NCBI GenBank assembly: GCA_905221605.1
Contig: CAJNDS010002091.1
Location: forward strand, 405,001-469,000
Source of the DNA: Symbiodinium natans
Lineage: Eukaryota > Sar > Dinophyceae > Suessiales > Symbiodiniaceae
DNA length: 64,000 nt
Direction: 5' to 3'
Positions within the stretch are counted from its first letter, which is position 1, and each line of letters opens with the position of its first letter. A model generated the notes under the pieces. It worked only from the letters and a program-made list of their open reading frames with translations, did not search any database and had not been told where the DNA came from. Of the stretch, positions 18,061-28,690 are shown in pieces. The translations under genes were made by a program, and so were the position numbers.

Positions 18061-18321
18061 CCTAAACCCTAAACCTTGGACCCTGAAGGCTGTCCTCGTC
18101 GAGTTGCGGACCCTTCAAAAGAACCCCCTCGGGAAGATAGGCGGCCGTATTCGGAGTTTAGGGTTTAGGGTTTAGGGTTTAGGGTTTAGGATTTAGGATT
18201 TAGGGTTTAGGATTTAGGGTCTAGGGTTTAAAGTGAAAGGAACTCTTTCGGAGTACACCCGTAAAGGGTAGGGGCTTGGATCGCTCGAATATACACGTGG
18301 GCCCTCCTATGAATACTTGGA

Positions 18322-18392
18322 GGGTTTAGGGTTTAGGGTTTAGGGTTTAGGGTTTAGGGTTTAGGGTTTAGGGTTTAGGGTTTAGGGACTAG
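18322..18392. repeat. TTTAGGG tract
   Basis: Nine to ten G-strand heptamers. Confidence 0.95.
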
Positions 18393-18399
18393 GGACTTT

Positions 18400-18512
18400 C
18401 ACTGTACTTGTACTCCCACTTAGAATCCCCTGAAGTGCCTTGCTACGGTTATAACTGGCTAGAAGTACAGCTGTCATTGGGTTAACAAGTAATTTCCATG
18501 AACCTCTAAGTA
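18400..18512. mobile_element. family C inverted-repeat element, partial
   Basis: Internal family C blocks (ACTGTACTTGTACTCCC, GAAGTACAGCTGTCATTGGGTTAA) and a CCATGAACCTC right end; left terminus lost. Confidence 0.5.
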
Positions 18513-18683
18513 GGGCTCTTGTTGTAGCTTAGGAAAAGGGAAGCCCAGCTTGCCACTTGCTGGAGCTGTATCAATGAAACCCGACGCAACAAAGCAATAG
18601 ACCAAGGGGATTTTCTGGATCAACCCTATATACAGCCTTAAACGGACAAAAGAAACCAAACTACACAACCCCTGAACCCTAAA

Positions 18684-18820
18684 CCCTAGAACCCAACCCT
18701 AGAACCTAGAACCTAGAACCTAGAACCTAGAACCTAGAACCTAGAACCTAGAACCTAGAACCTAGAACCTAGAACCTAGAACCTAGAACCTAGAACCTAG
18801 AACCTAGAACCTAGAACCCT
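18684..18820. repeat. CTAGAAC heptamer array
   Basis: About 18 perfect tandem units of AACCTAG, a heptamer two changes away from CCCTAAA, flanked by ordinary heptamers. Confidence 0.97.
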
Positions 18821-19299
18821 AAACCTCCAGACGCGCGCCTCCAGGCGCGCGGAGCGCGCGGTGGAGTCGCCCGTGTTCGGCCGCGTGGTGCCACGAGTCG
18901 TCGTCGAGGGCGCCGTGCGACCCTCAGAGTCCACTGGGGACCTCGGGGTTCCTTTTATTGGTTGGTGGGGAGGTTTAGGGTTTAGGGTTTAGGGTTTGGG
19001 GGGGGAGAGGGTTTTTGTTAGATGTTAGAGAGGGTTGTAGGGCACTTTGGGGTGGGAAGTTATGAGGTTTATGGGATTTTGGGGGGGCTTGGGGGGGGGG
19101 GGGGTGGGTTGATAAGGGCTTGTGGAGAAGGAAAGAGTTTGCAGGGAGGGGCGTCTTGTTCGATTTAATTAACCATGACCCAAGGGAGCACGTCCCTCCC
19201 TTCTTGGCATGAACTAGCTCAAGCATGAAGCCCTAGCTCCCCAGCTCCCTAAACCATGAACTCAACCCTGAACCCGGATTTGCCGTTGAGCAGCGTTAA

Positions 19300-19532
19300 T
19301 CTTCTTTGCAGTACTACTACGTACATCGGCGCCACAGGGGGCCCACCAGCTAATCCGAAAAAACTAGAATGCAGGTACGTCACCAGGCGTCCCTGGTGAT
19401 ATCCTGAGGTGATATGAGGAGCTTCGTTGGATGGAGCCTCATACACCTCCTCCACCCCCCTGCAACAAACTGTCGATTCCACTAAACTTCTACAGAAGAC
19501 CTACCCTTTGGTACAGGGATGTACACACACAC
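19300..19532. repeat. 233-bp direct duplication, copy 1
   Basis: Almost identical to 21399-21630 (one A fewer there). Contains CTTCTTTGCAG|TACTACTACG and AATGCAG|GTACGTCA, which look like an exon with acceptor and donor on the plus strand. Ends in (AC)n, followed by a hairpin ACCCCTTC-AAAA-GAAGGGGT. Confidence 0.95.
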
Positions 19533-19929
19533 CCCTTCAAAAGAAGGGGTGATTGTTTAGAAGGGCCTTGCACTGATCTACAGTACTAAGAAGAGGCCGA
19601 GCGCAATGCAGCGACGCAGAAGCTCAAAGGAACACTTGCTATTTCCCACAACTCACTCCAGGCTGACTGCTCAAGGCAGCTCATCTAAAACACTATTGAG
19701 GAACGGTGTGCACTCTCTGTTGGAAGCTGGGTTCCCCTGCGGAATCTGGGTGAAATGCTAAAGTAAGGCGACGAACAAAATTCGCACTTGGGGCTGAGTT
19801 CTGTCTGACTGTTGGAGACTACGCGAAACGCTCGAACAAACGCAGGGGGTTGTTGAGGGGGGAGAGATGAAGCACTTGAATCTGTGGCGTGTCGGGACGA
19901 ATTGCGGGTTCCTGCACTGGGCCAGTTAG

Positions 19930-20975
19930 AACCATCACCTGGTTCCGCTCTGCCCTTAGCAATACACACTGTAATCTTGGCGGTGTCTCTGGTTGTAACA
20001 AGTTTCGAAGCCCCAACACTGCAAGCTCCCAGGCGAGGCCACAACATGCACACGCTCAGAGGAGCATGACCAAGACAACGAGTCTCTTCCGCCACTGTTC
20101 TTTAGAGGCCCCGGCGGGCACCCGAAAGGGGGGAAAGGTTTTGGGGGGTGGGCAGGCTTCCAGGCAAGACCGCACGCTCTAAGCACTTGTTGCAAGGCAA
20201 ACTTCTGCAAGCTACCAGGCAAGGCAACACTCTGCAAACTCTGGTGGTAACGGGTTCTCCCAAGCGAGGCCACACCTCCAAACTCTAATTGCAAGGCAGA
20301 CTCTCTACCAAGTCTAGTTGTAACGAGTTTCGAAGCCTCAAGACAGTGTTTCCATCGGTCTGAGTGCTTGGCCCTGATGTGACTGGCACCAAACTAAGGC
20401 CCAAAGCGGTAGAATCAGTCGCTCCCGACCGTAACGCGTGGCCGATATCGTCCGTCAGGCCGGTGCCGGTCATGGTCAATTGTGGACGCAGTGGTGTCTG
20501 CAAGCTCACAGGCAAGACCACACTCCCAGGCAAGACCACCCACTCCAAGCTCTAGTTCCAAGGCAAACTTTTGTACATCTCCTAAGCTCTACGAGCTGCC
20601 AGGCAAGGCAACACTCTGCAAATTCTGGTTGTAACGAGTTCGGAGGCCTCAAGACTGCAAGCTCCCAGGTGAGACTACACTCTCCAAGCTCTAGCTGCAA
20701 CGACAACCGACGCGCAGGACTGCAAGCTGAAAGGCACAGCAACATTCGACAAGCTCTGGCTAACAAACGCTTCCTAAGCTCAAGGACAGCAAACTGCCAG
20801 GAAGAGTTTTTTTGGTTGGTAAGCACCGAGGAAACTGAGGCCGGTGCTTCTCCAAGCTGCAACGAAAACCGAAGTTCAAAGACTGCAAGCTGTTAGGCAT
20901 GGTCACTGGCAGGCAAGGTAACACTCGCAAACTCTACAAGCTCCCAGGCCAGACCGCATTCTCCCTCTGTCACAA
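19930..20975 (-). pseudogene. decayed LRR-like repeat gene fragment
   Basis: The minus strand carries an irregular series of degenerate units that keep short pieces such as HQSLQSVALPGSLQKFAL and NQNLQSVALPGS in shifting frames with stops. This resembles the 'FNQSLExVTLPSSLQSL' leucine-rich (BspA/FNIP-like) repeats abundant in dinoflagellates. The DNA units share GCAAGCTCCCAGGCAAG on the plus strand. Frameshifts throughout argue for decay. The match is from memory of the motif only. Confidence 0.55.
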
Positions 20976-21398
20976 ATACCACTGGAGGTGGTGGCGTAGG
21001 TGGTAGCCAACTTGGGGGGTTCGGCAAAGCACTTTTGGGTCTAGTTCCCTCAGGCGGACCAGTCATTGCGAACTACAAGAAGTAGTACTACACTAACTCA
21101 GAGCTTCAAAGCCAGTTCAGCGACAGAGTCAGATTGAAGTCAAAGTTTGAATCAAATTAGATTGGTTTCGAGACTTGCAAATGCTCATCTTTCATGACCT
21201 GGAAATCCAACAGGTAAGGCAATGATGAAGTGAAGAATTTCGGCTGGCCCCCTCACTCGAAAGTCAATTGAAATCAAGAGTTCGGGTTGAGCATTGTGTA
21301 GTCAGATTGGTAGGAGCAACCTCCCACGAAGATGGCGCCCAGTGGGAATGCCATGCTGACAACACACGTACGCTGACCATCTGGTCAATAGGTGGCTT

Positions 21399-21630
21399 TC
21401 TTCTTTGCAGTACTACTACGTACATCGGCGCCACAGGGGGCCCACCAGCTAATCCGAAAAACTAGAATGCAGGTACGTCACCAGGCGTCCCTGGTGATAT
21501 CCTGAGGTGATATGAGGAGCTTCGTTGGATGGAGCCTCATACACCTCCTCCACCCCCCTGCAACAAACTGTCGATTCCACTAAACTTCTACAGAAGACCT
21601 ACCCTTTGGTACAGGGATGTACACACACAC
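21399..21630. repeat. 233-bp direct duplication, copy 2
   Basis: Second copy of the exon-like block; the AC microsatellite is longer here. With copy 1 it brackets the decayed LRR-like region. Confidence 0.95.
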
Positions 21631-22091
21631 ACACACACGAAACAAATCCTACATTCTGTATAAGTCCAGGGGTCCAGGGAAAAGTCGAACAGCTCCCATG
21701 GGTTTGACCCTAAACCCTATAGACCCCAAACCCTAAACTCTAAACCCTATATACCCTAAACCCGATTCTGAACCCTAAACCCTCTATGATGGGTTTGAGA
21801 GAATCCGGAAACTCAGAGTCTGGGCTGGCGTAAGGCTTGGGATAGCAGGCTGCGTGATCTAGGCGTACAGGGTGTAGGGATCTTAAGAGGCTTAGGGCTT
21901 ATGTGCCCTGAGACCCTCAGAAACCCTGAGCCCTAAACCCTAAACCCTAAACCCGAAACCGCCAACAAAAATGCGCTGAGATACGTGGGCTCCGCCCAGC
22001 CAGTCGCAGAGCCATCTGTGGGCTCCTGCACATGCGGTCTGCCGTGGCTCTTAACATGTCAAGATACACATAGATGTAGATAAAAAAACAA

Positions 22092-22222
22092 ATAGATAAA
22101 ACAAACACATATACATACATATATATATATACACACATATATATATATATATACATATATGTATATATATATATATACATATGTATATATATATATTCAT
22201 ATATATATATATATATTTATAT
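22092..22222. repeat. AT-rich microsatellite
   Basis: (TA)n with CATATATG punctuation. Between 21640 and 22090 there are only scattered heptamers. Confidence 0.9.
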
Positions 22223-22508
22223 TTATAGATTTCCGGCAAGCACCTTAGAACCTCGATGCCCAAACGGCGTATGTGATGGCCATGCAGAAGGAGTCTGCAG
22301 GAATCTGCTCTCTCAGATCAAGCCAGTAAAGGCTCAAGGTCTACCCGAACTTGGAGCCGCCGAAAACTTCTCAGAGGAACCACGAACCATGGTGGAATAC
22401 TGGTACCCTTTTTGGAGGTCGGGTACTTTTTTTAGGTACCTTGAACCATTCAAAAGGGCAAAACGGTACCAGGGGAGTGGAGGGGAGGGGATGTGGGCAA
22501 TATCCCTG

Positions 22509-22710
22509 CAAACTCGGAAGGCGAAGTCCCTAAACCCTAAACCCCTAAGCCCCTAAACCCCTAAACCCCTGAACCCCTGAACCCCTAAACCCCTAAACCC
22601 CTGACCCCTAAACCTCTAAACCCCTAACCCCTGAACCCCTAAGCCCCTAAACTCCTAAGCCCCTAAACCCCTAAACCCCTAACCCCAAAACCCCTAAACC
22701 CTAACCCCGA
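22509..22710. repeat. CCCCTAAA 8-mer array
   Basis: About 20 octamer units with CCCCTGAA and CCCCTAAG variants. Confidence 0.95.
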
Positions 22711-22714
22711 CAAC

Positions 22715-22782
22715 GCTGTAGCTGCCTCCAGAAATTGTGGCCACGGCGGTGGCGACTGCGGAGATGACGGTCGTTGAAGGCC
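22715..22782 (-). CDS. exon 3 of the 23-kb chain
   Basis: Acceptor CTTCCAG|GG preceded by a pyrimidine tract, GT donor ACAGC|GTTGTC, 68 nt. In the phase set by the previous exon it reads PSTTVISAVATAVATISGG, a hydrophobic stretch that could be a membrane segment. The plus strand is also open here. The octamer array begins just beyond the donor. Confidence 0.55.
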
Positions 22783-23085
22783 CTGGAAGGGACTTCAAAC
22801 TGGTTCAACAGTGATGCTGGAGGAGTTTTTAGGATTTGGGGTTATTTAGGGTCATGTAGGGTTATTAAGGGTTTAGGGCTATTTAGTGTTAGTTAGGGTT
22901 ATTGAGCGTTTAGGGCTATTTAGGGCTTATTTAAGCTTTAGGGCTTATAAGGGCTCCAGGGTTTCAGGGGGAATTGGGCTGGATGCCTGAAGTAGAATCC
23001 TGAGGTGCAGACGTGGGCAGCCCCACAGGGAACTGCACGAGTGAATGTAGAGCGTAGTGTTGGGGACGAACATAAAGAAACCCTA

Positions 23086-23140
23086 AACCCTAGCCCTAAA
23101 CCCTAAACCCTAAACCCTAAACCCTAAACCTTAAACCGTA
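23086..23140. repeat. CCCTAAA tract
   Basis: About seven C-strand heptamers between exons 3 and 2 of the 23-kb chain. Confidence 0.9.
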
Positions 23141-23157
23141 AACCTACTGTTGGACAC

Positions 23158-23242
23158 CGTGGCCTTCAGGGGCAGCAGCGGCAGCGCAGTTTCCGGTGAA
23201 GCTGTGGGTGGCGGGGGAAAAGCAAAGCGGATCTGCTTGTTC
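23158..23242 (-). CDS. exon 2 of the 23-kb chain
   Basis: Acceptor CCACCAAG|G, which is the end of the family A element, and GT donor CCACG|GTGTCC, 85 nt. Reads EQADPLCFSPATHSFTGNC followed by an Ala run. Phase 0 in, phase 1 out. The reverse frame is also open, so the strand call rests on the three-exon chain. Confidence 0.6.
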
Positions 23243-23424
23243 CTTGGTGGCCCGGCAAACATCTTGTGCTAAAAGGGCATCCCTAAACCCTAAACCCTAA
23301 ACCCTAAACCCTAAACCCTAAACCCTAAACCCTCTGTGGGATTGGTTGCTTTTATAAGGGATTCGGAAACCCTTTTCCACCAAAAAAAAGGACAACAACA
23401 CAGGGTACCACTCAGTTCCCACAA
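23243..23424. mobile_element. family A element acting as a predicted intron, with telomere insert
   Basis: On the minus strand it starts at a GT (AGCCTT|GTGGGAAC) and ends GGGCCACCAAG|G. Removing 23243-23422 joins two open exons in phase 0. Positions 23280-23332 are CCCTAAA heptamers inserted into the body, absent from most other copies. Confidence 0.7.
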
Positions 23425-23503
23425 GGCTCAGCCAGTTTTCTCCTGGTGGCCGTCTGCCTTTCAGTAGATCCATGGCCAGCGCCGCGTGCTTGAGCGCGAT
23501 GAC
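23423..23503 (-). CDS. exon 1 of the 23-kb chain
   Basis: Acceptor GCCAAG|GTC, 27 codons to the family A donor. Reads VIALKHAALAMDLLKG then RRPPGENWLSL, an amphipathic helix and linker of normal composition. The protein family is not recognised. Confidence 0.6.
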
Positions 23504-23559
23504 CTTGGCACACTTCTTAAAGTATAGGAGTCGAGGGGTTTAGGCAGTTTAGGGTTTTG

Positions 23560-26240
23560 GGGGCTTTTGGGGTTTAGGGGTTTGGGGGGTTCGGGGTTTT
23601 CGGGCTTGGGGTGCAGGCCTTTTGCAAGACGCAAAGCCGTGCGAGCGCGACATGTGCAACTGCATGCCTGCACGCTTGAAGGCGTTGTTCCCTTCCCGTC
23701 TACAGAGAGAGCACTGTTCTTTGGCAAGTGGCACAGTGGCACAAGTAGCTAGAAGGGAGGTTCTTCGATTGGCATTGGTGACATACTTGCATGAGAGTCT
23801 CCCTCTAAGAATTCACAGTCGCGCTCAGCAATAAGTCCGAGCCGAATCGGCCTAACTTGCACATGTGAACTTGGCACGCGTACTATTTGGATCGCTTGCC
23901 ATCTCTTTATTTTGATTTGCAGACGACGTACTTGTCAGAAAACCTACAGAAGCCAACAACATCTACGTAGGCCAAGGCTAGAACCACTGCGTTGCGCTCG
24001 GTAACCCAGGCCCCAGGTTTAGAGTTTACATCTGTTGCGGCCGCCAAGCATCCATGTAGGACCAGCAACCGTCATTGTCATAGATTCTTTCGTTTATATT
24101 TCTACGGAGGCGGACGTTTAGTGCGAAGCAAGGCTGGTAGATGCAGTGATTAAGCACGTGCTAGAATTTGGAACATGCTCGATCGCCAACTGTCAAACCG
24201 CTGCCAGTGCGGGTTGCTCAAAGTTATGCAGCGTCATGGCAGCCAGTACAAGGAGAGGTCCGTTTACTACACGAACCATAGTTAAGGGACTTTTGACCTA
24301 GGTTAGGATCCTTATAACCCAATTTAGTGTCCTCAAAACTCTGCTTACAATTCAGGGGGCGGGGGAGGGGGGGCGGGGGCGGGGCGGGGGGCGCCCTCTT
24401 TGTATGATGGTAGAAAGGTTGGAAATGACGACACCCAAAAGGTACCTTGCCATGGAGCATCTGACCCAAGGATGATATGAAGTAGGGTTTGTATTCCTTG
24501 TATCCCCAAAACCCCAAAACCCCAAAACCCCAAAACCCCAGAAACAAGCCATGCATGCATTTAGTTGCTTTTTGACAGGCTGGATAAAAAGGACACCCAA
24601 CACATCATACACTCACCCAATGATAAAAAGGAACCTTATATACGCTCACCAAGAACAGAAATATAAACTGTGCTTCATATGGGCTGGTAGTTAAACCTTC
24701 GTTCTGTGTCAGGTAACTTCTAATTACCTGCTTCATATTAAAGCCTGCAGGGTGGCGGATTATGTAAATCTGCACATGACGGCTATAGGATAGAACTTAT
24801 ACCGATGATAAGGCCTGGCAATTGGGCGCAAAAGCGTTGGATTCACAAGCATGTGCAGCACCGCATGCTTTTCCGGGGACGGTTAGGGATGAAGACTGCG
24901 AGTTTGTTGATTGGGTTGCAGGAAGGTGGGCTTTCCTGATAGTTTGAAGGCACTCCCCTGACCACTTTTCACCTTTTTCATTGCGCCTTAGAAGGGTTCC
25001 AGCTGTAGAAGGATACCCTAAACCCTAAACCCTAAACCCTAAACCCTAAACCCTAAACCCTAAACCCTAAACCCTAAACCCCTACATTAACTAATCTCCA
25101 AAACCCTGACTTCCAGGATGCGTGGGTTGTTGTTTCCAATCCGTGGCCACAGCTACACGCAAATACCTTGAACCCACCCTAAACCAAAAACCCTAAACCC
25201 CTAAACCCTAAACCCAACCCTGGGAGATCAAATGAACCCTACAATTGGGGTCATAAGCCCTATTCTACTATAGCCCCCTACTATAAGGTCTGTGAACCCT
25301 AAACCCTCTTAGGGTTTGTTTGCCCCAAGGGCATCCCCAAACATGAACCTGGAACCCTAACCCCTACACCCCAAACCCCAAACCCCAAACCCCAAACCCT
25401 ACACCCTAAACCCTAAACCCAAAACCCATACAGCGATCCTCGAATTGCCTCATTAGTAGCTTTCTTGGGGCCCTAGAAAACCTTGCCAACTGATCATGGA
25501 GTTCTACCTTGTACCCCTAAGGTCGTGCCCTTGGGTTGGGATCCTTTTTAAATATCCTCCAAAGGAATATGAGGGCCAGATTTTGTGAACTTAAGGAAAC
25601 CTCTTAGGGGTACATCCTTCGAGGTCCGAGGTGCAAAGCCCTAAGCCCTAAGCCCCCAAGGCCACAAGACACATGGCGCTACCACGACTCAGTCCCCAAA
25701 GACCCCAATCAGCGTGTTCAAAACCCTCCCCTCTGTCTCCATCCCAGCCGCATCTGACAATCTCTCTCTTGTTCTGAAATGGGGGTTTACAAAAAACAAG
25801 AGACCCCCAATATAGGCCCCAAATAAAAATAAACCCTAAACCCTAAACCCTAACCCCCAAACCCCAAACCCCAGAGTCGTCCTCCATGATCACCCCGGAA
25901 GCTTTGGCCAGGTCTCCACCCTAAGCCCAACATCCCTTCCAAGTAAGCCCCGTGGCTTAGGGTTTAGGGTTTAGGGTTAATTTAGGGTTTAGGGTAATAC
26001 ACCATTCGTGAGCCAGTGTTAGCCCTACATCCTACACCTCTACACGCAAACGCCGAACAAACCCTAAGCTCTGAACCAATATCAACCCGAAGCCATACAC
26101 CCTCAACCTAAAAACCCAATACACCCCAGCCCTCAGCCCGCAACCGTAAACCCCAACCCCTTACGATTAGTTGCCCTAAACCCTAAACCTTATAAGCTCT
26201 AACCCTAAACCCTAAACCATAAACCCTAAACCCTAAACCC
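23560..26240. other. region without a supported gene
   Basis: Unique sequence at 23.6-24.3 kb (a plus-strand TTTGATTTGCAG acceptor-like site at 23.93 kb) and 24.3-25.0 kb; a G-rich run at 24355-24395; CCCTAAA heptamers at 25015-25080; degenerate heptamers and a family G-like block (GGGGGTTTACAAAAAACAAG) near 25.78 kb. No coherent coding chain seen. Confidence 0.5.
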
Positions 26241-26262
26241 TAAACCCCTAAAACCCTTCTAC

Positions 26263-26350
26263 GCCAAGAGGTCCCAGAGGCGCTGCTGCCGCTGCTCGCC
26301 CGGCCGAAGTTCGCCTCGGCAGCCTTGGCGTGGAGCCTGCTCTCTGGCAC
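26263..26350 (-). CDS. exon, unknown protein
   Basis: Strong splice frame: pyrimidine tract CCCTCCCAG|GTG and GT donor TGGC|GTAGAAG, 88 nt. Reads VPESRLHAKAAEANFGRASS then SGSASGTSW. Not recognised. Confidence 0.65.
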
Positions 26351-26559
26351 CTGGGAGGGACCAGCTTTTTCATCCTAAACCCTGAGCCCAAAACCCCAAT
26401 CCCTAAACCCAAGGCTCCAAACCCCAAACCCCCAAATCCTAAAATAAACCCTAAACCCCCACACCCCAATCCCTAAACCCCAAACCCCAAAACCCTAAAC
26501 CCCAAAACCCTAAACCCCAAACACCAAACCCGAAATCCTAACCCCCAACCCTAAACCCT

Positions 26560-26640
26560 AAACCCCTAAACCCCTAAACCCTAAACCCTAAACCCTAAAC
26601 CCTAAACCCTAAACCCTAAACCCTAAACCCTAAACCCCAA
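26560..26640. repeat. CCCTAAA tract
   Basis: About 11 C-strand heptamers. Confidence 0.95.
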
Positions 26641-26654
26641 TTCTGAAGGTTCAG

Positions 26655-26705
26655 CCTCATGGACTGCGACCGGGGGTTCAGCTCCACAAGGCTGCCAAGT
26701 GGGGT
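26655..26705 (-). CDS. exon-like island
   Basis: Minus-strand acceptor ACTTGGCAG; reads LVELNPRSQSMRLNLQ. CCCTAAA on the left. Donor not clear. Confidence 0.45.
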
Positions 26706-26810
26706 TCGGAGTATTGGGCTTCGGGGGCTCACCCTCTGTTGTCTTGACGCGTAGGGTTTAGGGTGTAAAAGTTTAGGGCTTAGGTTTTAGGGTTTAGGGT
26801 TTAGAATTTA

Positions 26811-26846
26811 GGGTTCAGGGTTTAGGGTTGCCCTAAACCCTAAACC
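26811..26846. repeat. short head-to-head telomere junction
   Basis: GGTTTAGGGTTG abuts CCCTAAACCCTAAA with no spacer. Confidence 0.85.
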
Positions 26847-26881
26847 CCCCCCGCCCCCGGCTGGCTTTTTAGAGTACTTGC

Positions 26882-26923
26882 AAGCCATGGCTCGGATCGC
26901 AGCAAGTTGAGCCCAGGTTGGTC
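26882..26923 (-). CDS. exon, unknown protein
   Basis: Acceptor GTGGAG|GAC and GC donor CTT|GCAAG, 14 codons: DQPGLNLLRSEPWL. The frame is open 6 codons further upstream (TDAQVE), giving an alternative acceptor CATAAAG at 26942. Confidence 0.55.
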
Positions 26924-27359
26924 CTCCACTTGTGCGTCAGTCTTTATGTGCTTTCTCAGGGATTGGGGTTGAGGTTAGCCCTAAACCCTAAACCCTAAAC
27001 CCTAAACCCTAAACCCTAAACCCTAGGCTTAAGGGTCTTAGGGTTGAAGGGTGTAGGAGTGCTGGGAATGATGGAATCCTACATACTCCCCTACCCCAAA
27101 AGACCACCGGCCCGAAATGAGGCCGAACCCTGACAGTGAAAGTTGAAGGCTGGGAGGTTCAGGGTCTTTGGTTTAGGGTCGAAGGCTGCTAAACACTCTA
27201 AACCCCAACCCTAAACCCGAAACCCTAAACTCTAAACCCAAATGAAGGTGAGTGGAGCGGTGGCAAGGTTACTTACCTGAAACCCTAACCCCTGAACTCT
27301 ACACCCCGGCCAGCAGCAGCATCAAGCCCCCGTCCCCGGCAGGTTGAGGGGGGGGTTTA

Positions 27360-27465
27360 CTAGGTTGCCCAGTAACCTAGGATGAAAAAGGGTGCCCTTT
27401 TTTGCTTAAAGGGGTTTATAAGGGACCTACCAAAAAGGGAATAAGGGTACTACTGGGCATCCTAG
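27360..27465. mobile_element. family B inverted-repeat element
   Basis: CTAGGTTGCCCAGTAACCTAG at the left and TACTACTGGGCATCCTAG at the right, with AAAGGGGTTTATAAGGGACC inside; 106 bp. CTAG|GT...CTAG gives GT-AG ends. Confidence 0.85.
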
Positions 27466-27533
27466 TTTAAGGTTTAGGGTTTAGGGTTTCATGGTTAGGG
27501 TCTAGGGTTTAGGGCCTAGGGCTTAGGGGCAAC

Positions 27534-27613
27534 AGAGTTTATGACAGCGGCCAAGAGGCGATCCAAGCGAGAGGTGCGCGTGAACAGCAGGTGCCCGCTG
27601 AAGGCTTTCAGGG
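27534..27613 (-). CDS. exon, unknown protein
   Basis: Acceptor ATGGAAG, GT donor AACTCT|GTTGCC, 80 nt. Reads LKAFSGHLLFTRTSRLDRLL followed by AAVIN. TTTAGGG repeats follow on the acceptor side. Not recognised. Confidence 0.6.
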
Positions 27614-27634
27614 CTTCCATGCTCACACAAATGT

Positions 27635-27702
27635 AGAGTTTAGGGTTTAGGGTTTAGGGTTTAGGGTTTAGGGTTTAGGGTTTAGGGTTTAGGGTTTAGG
27701 GA
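27635..27702. repeat. TTTAGGG tract
   Basis: Nine to ten G-strand heptamers. Confidence 0.95.
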
Positions 27703-27741
27703 AGGCCGAAAGGCCAATGCGACCAAAGAGTCACAAGGGCG

Positions 27742-27850
27742 TTACCCTAAGGGTCTTGTACCTCATCATGGTATACTTGGGCCCCAAAGTCCCTGTATAG
27801 GAGGTACTTGAAGGCCCAAGGATTCCCGATTTAGGTACATGGATGTTTAG
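27742..27850. mobile_element. family E inverted-repeat element
   Basis: TACCCTAAGGGTCTTGTACCTC at the left, GAGGTACTT internal, TTAGGTACATGGA at the right. Closest copies at 39.24 and 39.37 kb. Confidence 0.75.
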
Positions 27851-27989
27851 GGCTGCAGCTGCAACAGTCTGTTGGCACAAAGCCCTCCAAAACAGCCTGT
27901 TCAGCGCTTCGGGCCCCTATGCAGAGACGAATGGGCATCTCCTGGAGGAACATCTATCACACCCTGAGAAAAAAGAGAACCAGTACAAG

Positions 27990-28098
27990 TGTTAGGGTTT
28001 AGGGTTTAGGGTTTAGGGTTTAGGGTTTAGGGTTTAGGGTTTAGGGTTTAGGGTTTAGGGTTTAGGATTTAGGGTTTCGGGTTTAGGGTTTAGGGCTC
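27990..28098. repeat. TTTAGGG tract
   Basis: About 15 G-strand heptamers. Confidence 0.95.
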
Positions 28099-28170
28099 AG
28101 GTCCTCGACCCAGCCGCCACCAGCTGCGCTGGCAAGCATGCAGGACCCGCTCTTGGTCAGGAAAGGTATC
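28099..28170 (-). CDS. exon, unknown protein
   Basis: Acceptor GGAGCCCAG|G after a pyrimidine tract, GA donor ACCT|GAGC, 72 nt. Reads IPFLTKSGSCMLASAAGGGW then VED. TTTAGGG lies on the donor side here, opposite to most exons. Confidence 0.6.
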
Positions 28171-28373
28171 CTGGGCTCCCGGGAGAGCAACCAAGGGTAC
28201 AGGCAACCGCCAAAGGCCTCCCAGCTTGTCTAGTCTTAACCCTAAACCCTAAACCCTAAACCCTACACCCTAAACCCTAAACCCTAAACCCTAAACCCTA
28301 AACCTCAAACCTCAAACCTAAACCTGAAAGCCTCAACCCATGTTTCATTTCCCCAAGGCCGAACCCCCTGGGC

Positions 28374-28433
28374 AGTCGCGGCGAGGCGCAGCTCCACGTC
28401 GCTGTTGCAGAGCGTGCTCTGGGGCTCCGGGGC
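28374..28433 (-). CDS. exon, unknown protein
   Basis: Acceptor TTGGATCAG|GCC and GC donor GCGACT|GCCCAG, exactly 20 codons: APEPQSTLCNSDVELRLAAT. Not recognised. Confidence 0.6.
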
Positions 28434-28439
28434 CTGATC

Positions 28440-28690
28440 CAAGGGTTGAGAGGTTCTAGGGTTTCTAGGGTTTCTAGTTTATAGGGTTTATTGGGTTTAT
28501 GGGGTTTATGGGGTTTCTAGGGTTTGCAGGGATTATAGTGCAGGGATTGTAGGGTTCTAGGGTTTATCGGGTTTATGAGGTTTCTGGAGTTTGTAGGGCT
28601 TGTAGGGTTTCTAGGATTTGTAGGGTTTATGCGGGCGTTTAGGGTTTCTAGGGTTTGTAGGGTTTGTAGGGTTTAGGATTTAGGGTACCT
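28440..28690. repeat. TAGGGTTTCTAGGG/TTTGTAGGG degenerate repeat
   Basis: Heptamer-derived units lengthened by CT or GT (GGGTTTCTA, GGGTTTGTA). Confidence 0.85.

Noticed and set aside
17955-18160. Plus-strand exon AVLVELRTLQKNPLGKIGG at 18.09-18.15 kb
   Set aside because: Attractive reading, but the minus strand is also open with a good acceptor; I could not decide, so no gene feature is given.
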